This document shows positions 52,936 to 61,909 of a DNA stretch of 64,000 nucleotides, piece after piece. Numbering within the stretch: position 1 is the stretch's first letter; every line of letters starts with the position of its first letter. A program made the position numbers and the translations under genes. Source of the DNA: Parvibaculum indicum (lineage in GTDB: Bacteria; Pseudomonadota; Alphaproteobacteria; Parvibaculales; Parvibaculaceae); the NCBI RefSeq assembly GCF_011762095.1, contig NZ_JAASQO010000014.1:1-64000 (forward strand). The letters are read 5' to 3'. The notes beneath the pieces are model-generated. The model saw only the letters and a list, made by a program, of their open reading frames with translations, did no database searches and was not told where the DNA came from.

Positions 52936-53769
52936 ATGCAATACGAACAGATAAAATCCGAAAAGCGTGACGGCGTGCTGTTGCTCACGCTCAACCGGCC
53001 GGACCGGCTGAACGCCTGGACGCCGCGCATGTCGGAGGAACTGGCCGACGCGATTGCGAAGGCGAATGACGACGAGGATATCGGCGCCATTATCGTCACG
53101 GGCGAGGGCCGCGGCTTCTGCGCGGGCGCGGACATCGAAAGCACCTTCAAGACGCGCCTCGACGGTCAGGACCCCGGCAACGACACCAAAGGCGGCTCCG
53201 GCGGCCTGCCCGCCGGGCTCGACTGGATCGAGCTGTGCCGCACCTCCAAGCCGCTCATCGCCGCGGTAAACGGCCCCGCCGTCGGCATCGGCGTCACGCA
53301 GATCCTGCCTTTCGACATCATCGTCGCCTCGGAAGAAGCGAAATTCGGTCTCGTCTTCGTGAAAATGGGCATCGTGCCGGAGCTTGCCTCCTCGCATTTC
53401 CTCGTCAGCCGCATGGGCTGGGGCAATGCGAGCGAGATGATGCTGACGGGCCGCCTCTATCCGGCGGCGGAGGCAAAGGAAAAGGGCCTTTGCGAATATG
53501 TCGTTCCGCATGCGGAGCTTATGCCGAAGGCGATGGAGATTGCCGGCCTCATCTGCGAAAACCCCTCGCTCCAGCTTCGCATGACGAAGGAATTGCTGAC
53601 GGAAAACGCCTGCACCACGGATATGAAGCGCGCCCAGCAGCTCGAAACGGACGCGCTGCGAAAATGCTGGACGACGCCGGAGCATCATGAGGCGGTGGAC
53701 GCCTTCCTCAACAAGCGCAAACCCGACTTCAAGGCCGCGCGCGCGAGAGCTGGCAAGGCTGCCGAATAA
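52936..53769 (+). CDS. Crotonase-family protein, enoyl-CoA isomerase-like active site
   Basis: A 277-residue crotonase. CAGADIES and GPAVGIGVTQILPFD form the oxyanion-hole region. In classical hydratases the first catalytic Glu falls in the FGQPE segment; here FGLVF has Phe. A Glu instead sits in GIVPELASSHFL, as in the ECI2/PaaG-type isomerases. So I call it a delta3-delta2-enoyl-CoA isomerase-like protein. ATG 52936 follows GGGAGGAGGACC. The following hydrolase gene begins 35 bases later. Confidence 0.75.
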   Translation: MQYEQIKSEKRDGVLLLTLNRPDRLNAWTPRMSEELADAIAKANDDEDIGAIIVTGEGRGFCAGADIESTFKTRLDGQDPGNDTKGGSGGLPAGLDWIELCRTSKPLIAAVNGPAVGIGVTQILPFDIIVASEEAKFGLVFVKMGIVPELASSHFLVSRMGWGNASEMMLTGRLYPAAEAKEKGLCEYVVPHAELMPKAMEIAGLICENPSLQLRMTKELLTENACTTDMKRAQQLETDALRKCWTTPEHHEAVDAFLNKRKPDFKAARARAGKAAE

Positions 53770-53804
53770 ACCCTGTCTCATCCGTCTGGCAGGGGAGGCC
53801 GGTC

Positions 53805-54977
53805 ATGAAAAAGTTCGAGGTCGAGCGGATACCCTTCTATCTGCACTGGGAGGAGAAATCCGCCTTCAAGGAAACCTATGCGGGCGCGCATGACCGCATC
53901 GTGGTCGAAGGGCAATATCTGAAGCCGAAGGATGCGCCGTCGAAAACGGTGCTCGTCTTCATGCACCCGACAGGCACGATGAACCTCTTGCCCATGCCGA
54001 ATGCGCTGGCGGCGGCAGGCATTCACGTCCTCACCTGCGGCAGCCGCTACCCGCATAACGACAGCGCCCTCATCATGGAAAAGGTGCTGCTCGATCTCGG
54101 CGCCTATATCCGCTACGCAAAGGAAAAGCTCGGCTTCGAAAAGGTGATCCTGGCGGGCTGGTCCGGCGGCGGCTCGCTGTCGGCCTTCTATCAGTCGCAG
54201 GCGGAAAAGCCGTCGATCGCGGCCACGCCCGCGGGCGACCCGGTGGATGTGGCGGGCGCGAACCTCATTCCCGCCGACGCGGTGATGTTTCTCGCCGCGC
54301 ATGTCAGCCGCGCCCTCACGCTGACGGAATGGCTCGACCCCTCGATCCGCAACGAACTCGATCCCGAAGACCGGGACCGCGAGCTCGATCTCTACGATCC
54401 GGAAAACCCGAACCAACCGCCTTACACGCAGGAATTTCTCGCCCGCTTCCGCGCCGCCCAGATCGCGCGGTCCGAAAAGATCGACAACTGGGTGAAGGAG
54501 AAGCTCGAACATCTGCGGAAAACGGGCCGCGAGAACGAGGAATATGGCTTCACCGTGCACGGCACCATGGCCGATCCGCGCTGGCTCGACCTCTCCATCG
54601 ACCCGAACGACCGCAAGGGCCCCAACTGGTGCTTCATGGGCGACCCGAAGATCGTCAACATGTCGCCCGCCGGGCTTGCGCGCTATTCCTCGCTCCGCGC
54701 CTGGCTCTCGCAATGGTCCTATACCGAAAGCCGCGCCAACGGGCCGAAATGCGCCGGCGATATTTCAAAGCCGGTTCTGGTCGTCGAAAACGGCGCGGAC
54801 GATGGCTGTACGCCGTCCCATGCCGCGCGCCTGTTCAAAGGTGTAAAGCACGATGACAAGGAGTTTCATCGCATCGAGGGCGCAACCCATTATTATATCG
54901 GCCAGCCGGACAAGGCTGCCGAGGCTGTCGGCGTGATAGGAGCCTGGCTCCGGCAAAAGGGGCTGCTGGAGCGGTAA
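53805..54977 (+). CDS. Alpha/beta hydrolase of unknown specificity
   Basis: A 390-residue hydrolase. The nucleophile elbow is GWSGGGSL, the oxyanion part FMHPTGTMN and the catalytic His in GATHYYIG near the C-terminus; Asp is likely in ENGADDG. A ~140-residue insert between the elbow and the Asp is probably a lid. A second alpha/beta hydrolase gene follows 4 bases after its stop, and the isomerase-like gene precedes it, so the three form one unit likely acting on an ester or lactone. Confidence 0.72.
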   Translation: MKKFEVERIPFYLHWEEKSAFKETYAGAHDRIVVEGQYLKPKDAPSKTVLVFMHPTGTMNLLPMPNALAAAGIHVLTCGSRYPHNDSALIMEKVLLDLGAYIRYAKEKLGFEKVILAGWSGGGSLSAFYQSQAEKPSIAATPAGDPVDVAGANLIPADAVMFLAAHVSRALTLTEWLDPSIRNELDPEDRDRELDLYDPENPNQPPYTQEFLARFRAAQIARSEKIDNWVKEKLEHLRKTGRENEEYGFTVHGTMADPRWLDLSIDPNDRKGPNWCFMGDPKIVNMSPAGLARYSSLRAWLSQWSYTESRANGPKCAGDISKPVLVVENGADDGCTPSHAARLFKGVKHDDKEFHRIEGATHYYIGQPDKAAEAVGVIGAWLRQKGLLER

Positions 54978-54981
54978 CGAT

Positions 54982-55917
54982 ATGAATGTAGCAGTAAATG
55001 CAGGCGCGCCCGCGGGCGAGCGCAAGAGCTGGCGCGACCGCGACGGCGAGATTTCCTTCGTCGAATGGGCGGATGAAAGCAATGCGGATCGCCCCACATT
55101 GCATTTCGCCCATGCCAACGGCTTCAACGCGCTCACCTATCGCCGGCTTCTGTCGCCGCTGGCAAAGGAGTTCCGTATCCGCGCCTGGGATGCGCGCGGC
55201 CACGGGCTGACGACGCTGCCCGCCGACCCGGCGGCGCATCGCAACTGGTATGTCTATCGCGACGACCTCATCCGCTTCATCGAGGGCTGGGCGGAGGAAA
55301 CGGGCGCTCCCGTCATGCTCGGCGGTCATTCCATGGGCGGCGCGATGAGCCTCATGGCGGCGGCGAAACGGCCCGACCTCGTGCGCGGCCTGCTGCTGAT
55401 CGACCCCGTGCTGATCCCCAACCATCAGCGCCGCATCGTCAATCTGGTGCAGAAGCTCGGCATCGGCGGCAGCAACGGCTTCGATCTCGCGCGCGGCGCG
55501 GAAAAGCGCCGCGCGGAATTTCCCGATGCGGAGACCATGCTGCGCGCCTATACCGGCCGGGGCGCCTTCCGAAGCTGGCCGCAGGAGATGATCGCGGATT
55601 ACATCGAGGGCGGCACCGTGGCGCGCGCCGACGGCACGCTGGAACTCGCCTGCAAGCCCGCCTGGGAAGCGGCCAATTTCCGCGCGCAGGGCCATGACAG
55701 TATTGCGCCCATCGCGCAGCTCAAGGCGCCGCTCACCCTTGTCTATGCCGGGGCCGGCAGCACCTGCCGCGCACCGGCGCCCGCGCTGCTTGCCGCGCAT
55801 GATCCGCAAGCCACCATCCTGCGCATCGGGCGGGCCTCGCATTTCATTCCGATGGAATTTCCCGAGACGATCCGCCGCGAAGCGCTCGACCTTCAGGCGC
55901 GCATTGCGGCGGCGTGA
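54982..55917 (+). CDS. Alpha/beta hydrolase
   Basis: A 311-residue hydrolase of the core alpha/beta type. AHANGFNAL precedes the first helix, the nucleophile is in GGHSMGGA and the late His in RASHFIPMEFPE. Cap residues include KLGIGGSNGFDLA. Starts 4 bases after the preceding hydrolase gene. Substrate unknown; typical of lipase/esterase or haloperoxidase-like enzymes. Confidence 0.8.
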   Translation: MNVAVNAGAPAGERKSWRDRDGEISFVEWADESNADRPTLHFAHANGFNALTYRRLLSPLAKEFRIRAWDARGHGLTTLPADPAAHRNWYVYRDDLIRFIEGWAEETGAPVMLGGHSMGGAMSLMAAAKRPDLVRGLLLIDPVLIPNHQRRIVNLVQKLGIGGSNGFDLARGAEKRRAEFPDAETMLRAYTGRGAFRSWPQEMIADYIEGGTVARADGTLELACKPAWEAANFRAQGHDSIAPIAQLKAPLTLVYAGAGSTCRAPAPALLAAHDPQATILRIGRASHFIPMEFPETIRREALDLQARIAAA

Positions 55918-55970
55918 TGCCTCTCCTATCATTGCGCCAACGCCGATCTCAGCCGCGTAAGGAATGCTCC

Positions 55971-56420
55971 ATGGCAGGCGCAACCCGAATTGGACGGGCA
56001 GGTCTCGTATCGCTTCTGGCGATATGCGCCGTCACGCCCGCCCTCTCGGCGGAGCCCGAAAGCACCGCGCGTTATGAGATGGAGCGGGTCGATGGCGGTT
56101 TCCTGCGCCTCGACCGGCAGACCGGCGAAGTTTCCCATTGCCGCGAAATTCAGGGCGCCTGGGCCTGCCAGCTCGTGCCGGATGAGCGCGAGGCTTATCA
56201 AAAGCGGCTTGGCGAGCTTGAAAAGAAGAATGCCGATCTCCACAAGCGTCTGGAGAAAACGGACGAGGCGGAATTGCCGAGCGACGAAGAGATGGACAAG
56301 GCCTTTTCCTTCTTCGACGGCTTCATGGACCGCTTTGCCGAACTGGCGCGAAAATTCCGCGACCGAATGGAAGAAGTGGACGAGCCCTCCGCCCCCGATC
56401 CGCAATCGGACAATATCTGA
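55971..56420 (+). CDS. Secreted coiled-coil protein of unknown function
   Basis: 149 residues with a signal peptide (cleavage near PALSA, residue ~27). A conserved-looking start YEMERVDGGFLRLDRQTGEVSHCREIQGAWACQLVPDEREAY is followed by an amphipathic helix (about 80-140) rich in Glu/Lys. Two Cys (SHCRE, WACQL) may pair. The ATG at 55971 follows AAGGAATG. Unfamiliar; envelope or periplasmic adaptor is a guess. Confidence 0.55.
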   Translation: MAGATRIGRAGLVSLLAICAVTPALSAEPESTARYEMERVDGGFLRLDRQTGEVSHCREIQGAWACQLVPDEREAYQKRLGELEKKNADLHKRLEKTDEAELPSDEEMDKAFSFFDGFMDRFAELARKFRDRMEEVDEPSAPDPQSDNI

Positions 56421-56432
56421 GGCGGCGGCATC

Positions 56433-56696
56433 GTGAGCAGCCATCAGGTAAAGCCGCTGGTCTTCACCGAGCGCGATCCGGACCGCCCCGCCAAGGAGGC
56501 GGCGCTGCGTCTCATGGACGGGCACGAACTGATGCGTCTTTACGAGGTCACGCGCAGCGCGGCCTCGCAGGCGCGAAAGCAGGGCGACATGGAAAATCTC
56601 TACCCGCTGGCGCGCGGCATGAAAACCATCCAGCGCCTGGCGGATGAACGCGGCCTCGTCATTCAGGCCCGCCCGTCGCGCCGCTCCGACGCCTGA
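56433..56696 (+). CDS. Small hypothetical protein
   Basis: 87 residues from a GTG start at 56433, 12 bases after the previous stop. Contains an Arg/Lys-rich helical core (LMRLYEVTRSAASQARKQG) and ends in RPSRRSDA. No recognisable domain; basic character could fit nucleic acid binding. The dispersed repeat at 56724 lies 28 bases past its stop. Confidence 0.5.
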   Translation: MSSHQVKPLVFTERDPDRPAKEAALRLMDGHELMRLYEVTRSAASQARKQGDMENLYPLARGMKTIQRLADERGLVIQARPSRRSDA

Positions 56697-56723
56697 GACC
56701 AATTCCGGAAATGGAAATGTGCC

Positions 56724-56760
56724 GTCATTGCGAGCGCCCGTCAGGGCGCGCGGCAATCCG
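56724..56760. repeat. Dispersed repeat arm (GTCATTGCGAG family)
   Basis: GTCATTGCGAGCGCCCGTC then GGCAATCC, nearly identical to the left arm of the element at 10747-10837. The right arm is lost or never present. Located between two convergent genes. Confidence 0.75.
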
Positions 56761-56825
56761 GAGCCCGGAGCTGTCCCCGCGCCAAGACGATGCCGGCAGG
56801 TTGGTTCCGGTTACCGGATAAGGCT

Positions 56826-57746
56826 TCAGACCCCGAGCCCCTCGATCACCAGCCCTTCAAGCTGCGTCCGCATCTCGTCCGGAATGGCAATGGCCTTGCG
56901 CGTCTCGAGGTCGAGCGCAATGGCGACGGCTTCCGCGGTCGCCACGGCCTTGCCCGTTTCGAGGTCGAACAGCCAGTGGCACCAGGTATAGGTCTTGTTG
57001 CCGACGTCCTTGAGCCCGCTTCTCAGCGTCAGCACATCGCCCGCATTCGGGTGTCCCCGATAGATGAAACGATATTCGAGCGCCGCCCCGCCCACCGTGG
57101 GCGTCTGGGAGCGGTCCTCGCCGCGCGTCTGCGCCAGCAGGTTCGGAATGGAGTCCGACACGATGCCCATATAGTGCCGCGTGACGAGACGCCCCTGCAT
57201 GTCGCATTGCGCATCCTGCACCTCGCCCTGATAGGTATGCACCATGCCGAGCCCGTCCGCCTCCTGAAGCGTCGGCGCCTTGCGCGGTTCGTAGAGCGTC
57301 AGGCCGCGCGCCGCGCCATGTGGCGGCAACTCGATCATGAGCGCCTTCGCCTTTTCCTTCGCCTTGGCGGGCAGCGGCTTCGTCTCGCGCGTCAGTTCGT
57401 CCAGCAGTTCGACATCGGCGGTGAAGGTCGCCGCCACATCGCCGCTCGCCGTCGCGACCATCTCCTGATAGATGCGCAGCGAATAATCCCGCACCTCCAG
57501 CACGCCGCCGCGCAGCCAGAAGGGCGCGCCGGGCCGCTGCTCGCGCAGGAAGCGCACATGATGGTCCGTCGCGAAAAGCCGCGCGCCTTCGCTCGTCACG
57601 AAGCGCGGCCCCAGCCCCAGATGCACACCCAGCGCGGCGAGCCCCTGCGTCGCCTTCTCGACATAGAACTGCACGTTCATATGCCCCATCTGGTCGCATT
57701 CCCAGGTCTGCACGGCGTTGCGCGCCAGTTCGGTCATCCCGCTCAT
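56826..57746 (-). CDS. Double-hotdog acyl-CoA thioesterase-like protein, copy B
   Basis: A 306-residue protein with two fused 4HBT-type hotdog domains. Domain 1 has the intact motif WECDQMGHMN (catalytic Asp plus GHxN); domain 2, at about residues 170-190, reads AQCDMQGRLVTRHY, so the GHMN part is degraded while the Asp remains. Its neighbour at 57760 is a paralogue. The predicted role is hydrolysis of acyl-CoA, substrate unknown, with one of the two sites possibly inactive. 13 bases behind the upstream paralogue's stop. Confidence 0.75.
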   Translation of the reverse strand: MSGMTELARNAVQTWECDQMGHMNVQFYVEKATQGLAALGVHLGLGPRFVTSEGARLFATDHHVRFLREQRPGAPFWLRGGVLEVRDYSLRIYQEMVATASGDVAATFTADVELLDELTRETKPLPAKAKEKAKALMIELPPHGAARGLTLYEPRKAPTLQEADGLGMVHTYQGEVQDAQCDMQGRLVTRHYMGIVSDSIPNLLAQTRGEDRSQTPTVGGAALEYRFIYRGHPNAGDVLTLRSGLKDVGNKTYTWCHWLFDLETGKAVATAEAVAIALDLETRKAIAIPDEMRTQLEGLVIEGLGV

Positions 57747-57759
57747 TTTCGTGTTTCCG

Positions 57760-58671
57760 TTACTTGTTGTTCAGGGAGGCCAGCCGCGCCTTCACGTCGT
57801 CGGGCAGCGTCACGGCCTTGCGTGTCGATTTGTCGAAGAGAAGCCCCGCGCCCGCGGCCTCGAAGGCGGGTTCGCCGGTTTCTCCGTTGAAGAGCCAGTG
57901 CCGGTAGCGCAGCGTGCGTTCGCTGTCGGCTTCGATCCGTGTGCGCACGACGATGGTCTGCCCGGCCATCAGCTCGCGCTTGTAGGAAAGCCGCGTTTCG
58001 ACGGTCGCGGTGGCAAGCCCGCGCGCCGCCTGCTCATGCCGCCCGAGCCCCGCATGCGCCCACATATGACCTTGCGCGTCCGACACCCGCGCCATGAAGA
58101 AGCGCGTATTCATATGGCCGTTGCTATCGCATTCCCATGGCGCCACGGCGGAACGGTTCGTCTCTGCCATGCCGAGTTCGTCGGCCCGCGCAAGAGAGAT
58201 GTCGCGTGTCAGCGTCTCGGCGGGGAGGGATCTCGGCGCGGCATGGTCCGGCAGCCCGGTCGTCAGCTCGGTCGCCTTTTCCCGCACATGCGCCGGCCAT
58301 GGCGTCAGCTTGCGCTTGTCGAGGTCGAAATGGCCGACATCCAGCGTCAGCGTCGCCGCCAGCCGGTCGTCCAGTATCTCGCGCACCTCCTGATAGACGC
58401 GCATCGTCTTGTCGCGCATTTCCACGATGCCCGAGCGGATCAGCACGAGGTCGCTGGCGCGCAGCTCCCGGTGAAAGCGGATGTGATGTTCCAGCGCGAC
58501 ATAGGTCGTCCGCTCGCGCGCCTGATGCTCATAGCCGAGCCCCAGCGCCGCGCGCAGGTTGAAATGCGCATCCGACGCCTTGCCTACATAATGCTGGATG
58601 TTCATATGGCCCATCTCGTCGCATTCCTGCAAAGAGACATAACCGCGATATGTGTCGATAAGACCGTTCAT
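57760..58671 (-). CDS. Double-hotdog acyl-CoA thioesterase-like protein, copy A
   Basis: A 303-residue paralogue of the following gene with both hotdog motifs intact: ECDEMGHMNIQHY near residue 17 and WECDSNGHMNTRFF near residue 178. Both domains therefore keep the D-x-x-G-H-x-N pattern of 4HBT thioesterases. It forms an operon with copy B; the pair probably arose by gene duplication of a fused double domain. The upstream crotonase gene is 27 bases away. Confidence 0.78.
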   Translation of the reverse strand: MNGLIDTYRGYVSLQECDEMGHMNIQHYVGKASDAHFNLRAALGLGYEHQARERTTYVALEHHIRFHRELRASDLVLIRSGIVEMRDKTMRVYQEVREILDDRLAATLTLDVGHFDLDKRKLTPWPAHVREKATELTTGLPDHAAPRSLPAETLTRDISLARADELGMAETNRSAVAPWECDSNGHMNTRFFMARVSDAQGHMWAHAGLGRHEQAARGLATATVETRLSYKRELMAGQTIVVRTRIEADSERTLRYRHWLFNGETGEPAFEAAGAGLLFDKSTRKAVTLPDDVKARLASLNNK

Positions 58672-58698
58672 TCGGATGGCTTGGATACTCTGGAAACG

Positions 58699-59577
58699 TC
58701 AGAACTTGTAGGTCGACCGGGAAACGCCCTCGGCGATGGGCTCGCCGCCGTCGCGTTCCTTCACCGCCTGCTGGAAGCCGACTTCCTCGGCACGCTGCTT
58801 GAACCAGACGCCTTCCGGCGAATGCCGTGTGATACCGTCGAACAGCGTGGCGAACATTTGCGTCGTCTGCAGGCCCATATTCTCATAGGCCTGGTTCACC
58901 ATCATCTTCTGCATCATGAGCTGGTTGCGCGGCACGCCCGTCATGCGTTTGGCGAGTTCGTCCACGCGCGCATCGAGTTCCGTTTCCGGCACCGCTTCGA
59001 GGACGAGGCCCATCTCTTCCGCTTCGCTGCCGGTCACGAGATCGCCGGTCAGCAGCATGCGCTTGGCCTTTTCCGGGCCGAGGCGATAGACCCACATGGC
59101 CGTCGTCGGGCAGCCCCAGACGCGCGCCGGCGGATAGCCGATCTTCGCATCCTCCGCCATCACCACCATGTCGCAGCAAAGCGCAATGTCGGAGCCGCCC
59201 GCCACGGCAAAGCCGCGCACCTTGGCGATGGTCGGCTTATGGCTCCGCCACAGCGACATGAAGTCCTGCGTATTCGCATACATCATGTTGAAATCGACCA
59301 TCGGGTCCCAGGGCCGTCCGTCGCCCTCCGGCGTGCCGGTGCCGCGATTGCCGCGCGGCGCCTCGGCGAAATCCTTCAGGTCGTAGCCCGCGCAAAAGGC
59401 GCGGCCCGCGCCCGTCAGCACGATGACATGCACATCGTCGTCGTCATTGGCCATCTGCACCGCCTGCGCCAGCTCGCGCGGCAGGCCCGACGCGATGGCG
59501 TTCAGCCGGTCGGGCCGGTTCAGCGTGATGGTGGCGATGCGATCCTGCGTTTCGTAGAGAATATGCTCGAAAGGCAT
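58699..59577 (-). CDS. Crotonase-family protein lacking both catalytic Glu residues
   Basis: A 292-residue crotonase. CAGYDLKDF and AVAGGSDIALCCD give the oxyanion hole. Where hydratases have Glu in the FGxPE segment, this one has IGYPPARVWG; where they have Glu before LTGD, this one has KRMLLTGD. Both acid/base residues are absent, so ordinary hydration is doubtful. A strong AAGGAG precedes ATG 59577. Heads the run with the two double-hotdog genes. Confidence 0.75.
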   Translation of the reverse strand: MPFEHILYETQDRIATITLNRPDRLNAIASGLPRELAQAVQMANDDDDVHVIVLTGAGRAFCAGYDLKDFAEAPRGNRGTGTPEGDGRPWDPMVDFNMMYANTQDFMSLWRSHKPTIAKVRGFAVAGGSDIALCCDMVVMAEDAKIGYPPARVWGCPTTAMWVYRLGPEKAKRMLLTGDLVTGSEAEEMGLVLEAVPETELDARVDELAKRMTGVPRNQLMMQKMMVNQAYENMGLQTTQMFATLFDGITRHSPEGVWFKQRAEEVGFQQAVKERDGGEPIAEGVSRSTYKF

Positions 59578-59615
59578 GGCGTGCTCTCCTTGTGGGTGTC
59601 GGATATCCCATCGTC

Positions 59616-59718
59616 GTCATTCCGGGCCCGCCTTTGCACATCAGGGAGGCCGGAATCCATGCGGCGTCGCGTCCTGTCGCAGTCATCCTATGGATGCCGG
59701 ATCGGGTCCGGCATGACG
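59616..59718. repeat. Palindromic intergenic repeat (GTCATTCCGG family)
   Basis: GTCATTCCGG..CCGGAATCCAT and the later TATGGATGCCGGA..GGTCCGGCATGAC are imperfect inverses, so the ~100-bp unit can fold. It fills the gap between the esterase and crotonase genes. I see only this copy in the window; it resembles other alphaproteobacterial repeats of the GTCATnCC kind. Confidence 0.55.
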
Positions 59719-59753
59719 GCATTGGGAGGGCGATCCGACCGTGGACGCGGACC

Positions 59754-60722
59754 CTACCCGACAATACCCTTCAGGAAGTCGTCCATCCGGTCGTTCGCCG
59801 CTTTCGACAGCTCGCCCGGAAACGCGATGAAACCATGCGCCCCGCCCGGATAGACGGCAAGCTCCGCCTTGTTCCCCGCCGCGATCCAGCGCGTATACAT
59901 GAAGAGCGAGTCGTCCAGCAGCGCGTCCCGCGTGCCGATGGTGAAGAGCGCGGGCGGCATGTCGTCGAGCCGGGCATGAAGCGGCGAGATGGCCGGATCG
60001 CCGAAATCCTGCGTCTCCGGCCATGTCGCATCGCGGAACTTCTCGATATCCACGGTCCGCAGAATGAGCCGCTCGTCGCCGAAGGCGCGCTGGCTCGGCG
60101 TCATGGTGAGGTCGAAGGCGCCGAAGACCAGATTGGCGCCCTTGAACCCGGTATAGCCGTGCCGGTCGCGCATCCTGAGCAGAGTGACGGCGGACAGATG
60201 GCCGCCCGCGCTTTCGCCGCCGATCGTCATGACGTCCGTGCCGAATTCCGACTTGGCGTTCTTGGCGAGCCACACGGCAGCGCTTTCGCAATCGTCGCCG
60301 CCCGCGGGCCAGGGGTTTTCCGGCGCGAGGCGGTATTCCACGCTCACGCAGACGAGCCCCGTCCGGTCGGCGATCCGTTCCAGCATCGGGTCCTGCTGGT
60401 CGGATGCGCCAAGCACCCAGCCCCCGCCATGAAGATGCAGATAGACGCCCTTGGGCGTTCCTTCCGGCGCAATCACGCGCAGCGGGATCTTGTTGCCCGC
60501 CTTGCCGTCGATCTCGATGATGCGCGCCCGCTCCGATTTCGGCGCGAGCGGGAAGGGGCCTTCGCCCCGGTCGCGCGCATCGCGCACTTCCTGCGCGCCG
60601 ACCTCCCACCATTCCGGCCCGCCCGTCAGCGTGTCGATGATGACCTGGTTGATGGTCTTCGTCTCCTCGCTCTCGGCATCGGGACCGAAAAGCGACGGAT
60701 CGAACGGATTGCTGCCTGACAT
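59754..60722 (-). CDS. HSL-type esterase (alpha/beta hydrolase)
   Basis: A 322-residue hormone-sensitive-lipase-type esterase: oxyanion motif [10 protein letters not shown], nucleophile GGESAGG, Asp in [10 protein letters not shown] and His in GGAHGF. GESAG marks the bacterial HSL subgroup. It is separated from the crotonase gene by the ~175-base repeat gap and is probably a separate transcript. Acts on short-chain acyl esters. Confidence 0.85.
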   Translation of the reverse strand: MSGSNPFDPSLFGPDAESEETKTINQVIIDTLTGGPEWWEVGAQEVRDARDRGEGPFPLAPKSERARIIEIDGKAGNKIPLRVIAPEGTPKGVYLHLHGGGWVLGASDQQDPMLERIADRTGLVCVSVEYRLAPENPWPAGGDDCESAAVWLAKNAKSEFGTDVMTIGGESAGGHLSAVTLLRMRDRHGYTGFKGANLVFGAFDLTMTPSQRAFGDERLILRTVDIEKFRDATWPETQDFGDPAISPLHARLDDMPPALFTIGTRDALLDDSLFMYTRWIAAGNKAELAVYPGGAHGFIAFPGELSKAANDRMDDFLKGIVG

Positions 60723-60816
60723 CTTGTTTTCCCTGCGAGTGTTGTTCTTGCGTCTTAATAGACCGGATTTTTCGGGCCGCGTCTAATGCCCGGCGACGAT
60801 GCGCGGCGGCGATGCC

Positions 60817-61848
60817 TCAGGGGGCGATGCGCCACTCGAAGCAATCCGCGCCCTCATCCATGCGCCGCGTGACATCGAGCGTCAGCCGCCGGTTATGCGC
60901 GGCCTTGGCGCCTTCCCACAGTCCGTTCCACGCATCGAAACAGGCCGGCGTCACGCCCTCCTTGCCGTCCATCATGCGCCAGCTCGCCGTCCGCAGGATC
61001 GCGGCCTCGCCATCCTGTTCGCGCGTCACCGGGTCGCCGCCCGCCGCCAGCATGGCCGCCAGATAGTCGGCAAAGCTCGCCGCATCCTTCCCCGCCACGC
61101 CCAGCGTTTCGGCGGTCGAGTCATAGGTCTGCATGCCGATCAGCAGCGCCGCTTCATGGCAGAGCGTTCGCATCTCCGCTTCGCCGAACAGCGACACGGC
61201 GGCGGGCAGCATGGTACGGATATATTGCACGGCATAATTGCGCTTGGCCTTCACCATGCGCTCTTCCGTCCAGTCCACATGCGGCAGTTTCGCCGGATCG
61301 GGGTCCGGCCCGTCCTCGTCGAAGCGGAAGCGCAGGCGTTCCTCGTCGCCGAGCGGGCGGTCCTCCTCGATGAAATAGCCTTCAAGGCACGGGTCGCAGC
61401 GTGTGGTGATCTTGGTGCAGACGAAACCGAGCCTGGGGTTGCCGAGCGTCACCCCGCATTGCGCATGAAAGCCGCGCATGAAGGCGATGCTGGTGTCGTT
61501 CGGCACCGCGCAGATGGCGGCCCCTTCCCACACCCAGCGCGGTGGCAGGTAGCGTACCCAGGCCTTCTTGTCGCTTTCGGGAATGAACTCGCACTTCACC
61601 CCGCCGACATGATTGGCGAGATAGATATATTGCGCACAGGCCACCGCATGCGGCAGGCCGCCAAGGCCCAGGCTCTCGATCCCCGCCTTGAACTTCTCGT
61701 TGTGCTGCGTGCGAAAGGTGCGGAAATTGAGTTCGGTGGACGCCTCCGCCCCCTTGAAGGCGGCGGCGCGGATCAGCATCCCCGTCATATAGCGTTGATG
61801 CATCTCCGCGCTGGCCCGCCATCCGGCAAGGTCCTGCTTGCTGGTCAT
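60817..61848 (-). CDS. Conserved hypothetical protein, possibly L-2-amino-thiazoline-4-carboxylate hydrolase-like at its end
   Basis: A 343-residue soluble protein from ATG 61848 (GGGAGGAAAG upstream). The central region has several Cys (GFVCTKITTRCDPCLEG) and an ECF-like helix. The C-terminal ~170 residues, with LCHEAALLIGMQTYD and the ending CFEWRIAP, weakly recall ATC-hydrolase-type domains, whose last residues are like CDF-x-[FYR]. This is a low-confidence resemblance; a metal-binding function from the Cys cluster is also possible. Confidence 0.5.
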   Translation of the reverse strand: MTSKQDLAGWRASAEMHQRYMTGMLIRAAAFKGAEASTELNFRTFRTQHNEKFKAGIESLGLGGLPHAVACAQYIYLANHVGGVKCEFIPESDKKAWVRYLPPRWVWEGAAICAVPNDTSIAFMRGFHAQCGVTLGNPRLGFVCTKITTRCDPCLEGYFIEEDRPLGDEERLRFRFDEDGPDPDPAKLPHVDWTEERMVKAKRNYAVQYIRTMLPAAVSLFGEAEMRTLCHEAALLIGMQTYDSTAETLGVAGKDAASFADYLAAMLAAGGDPVTREQDGEAAILRTASWRMMDGKEGVTPACFDAWNGLWEGAKAAHNRRLTLDVTRRMDEGADCFEWRIAP

Positions 61849-61909
61849 TCTTTCCTCCCTGTTTTCCAGGAAGGATAGCGCGTCGGGCGATTCTGTTACA
61901 CCGCCCGCC

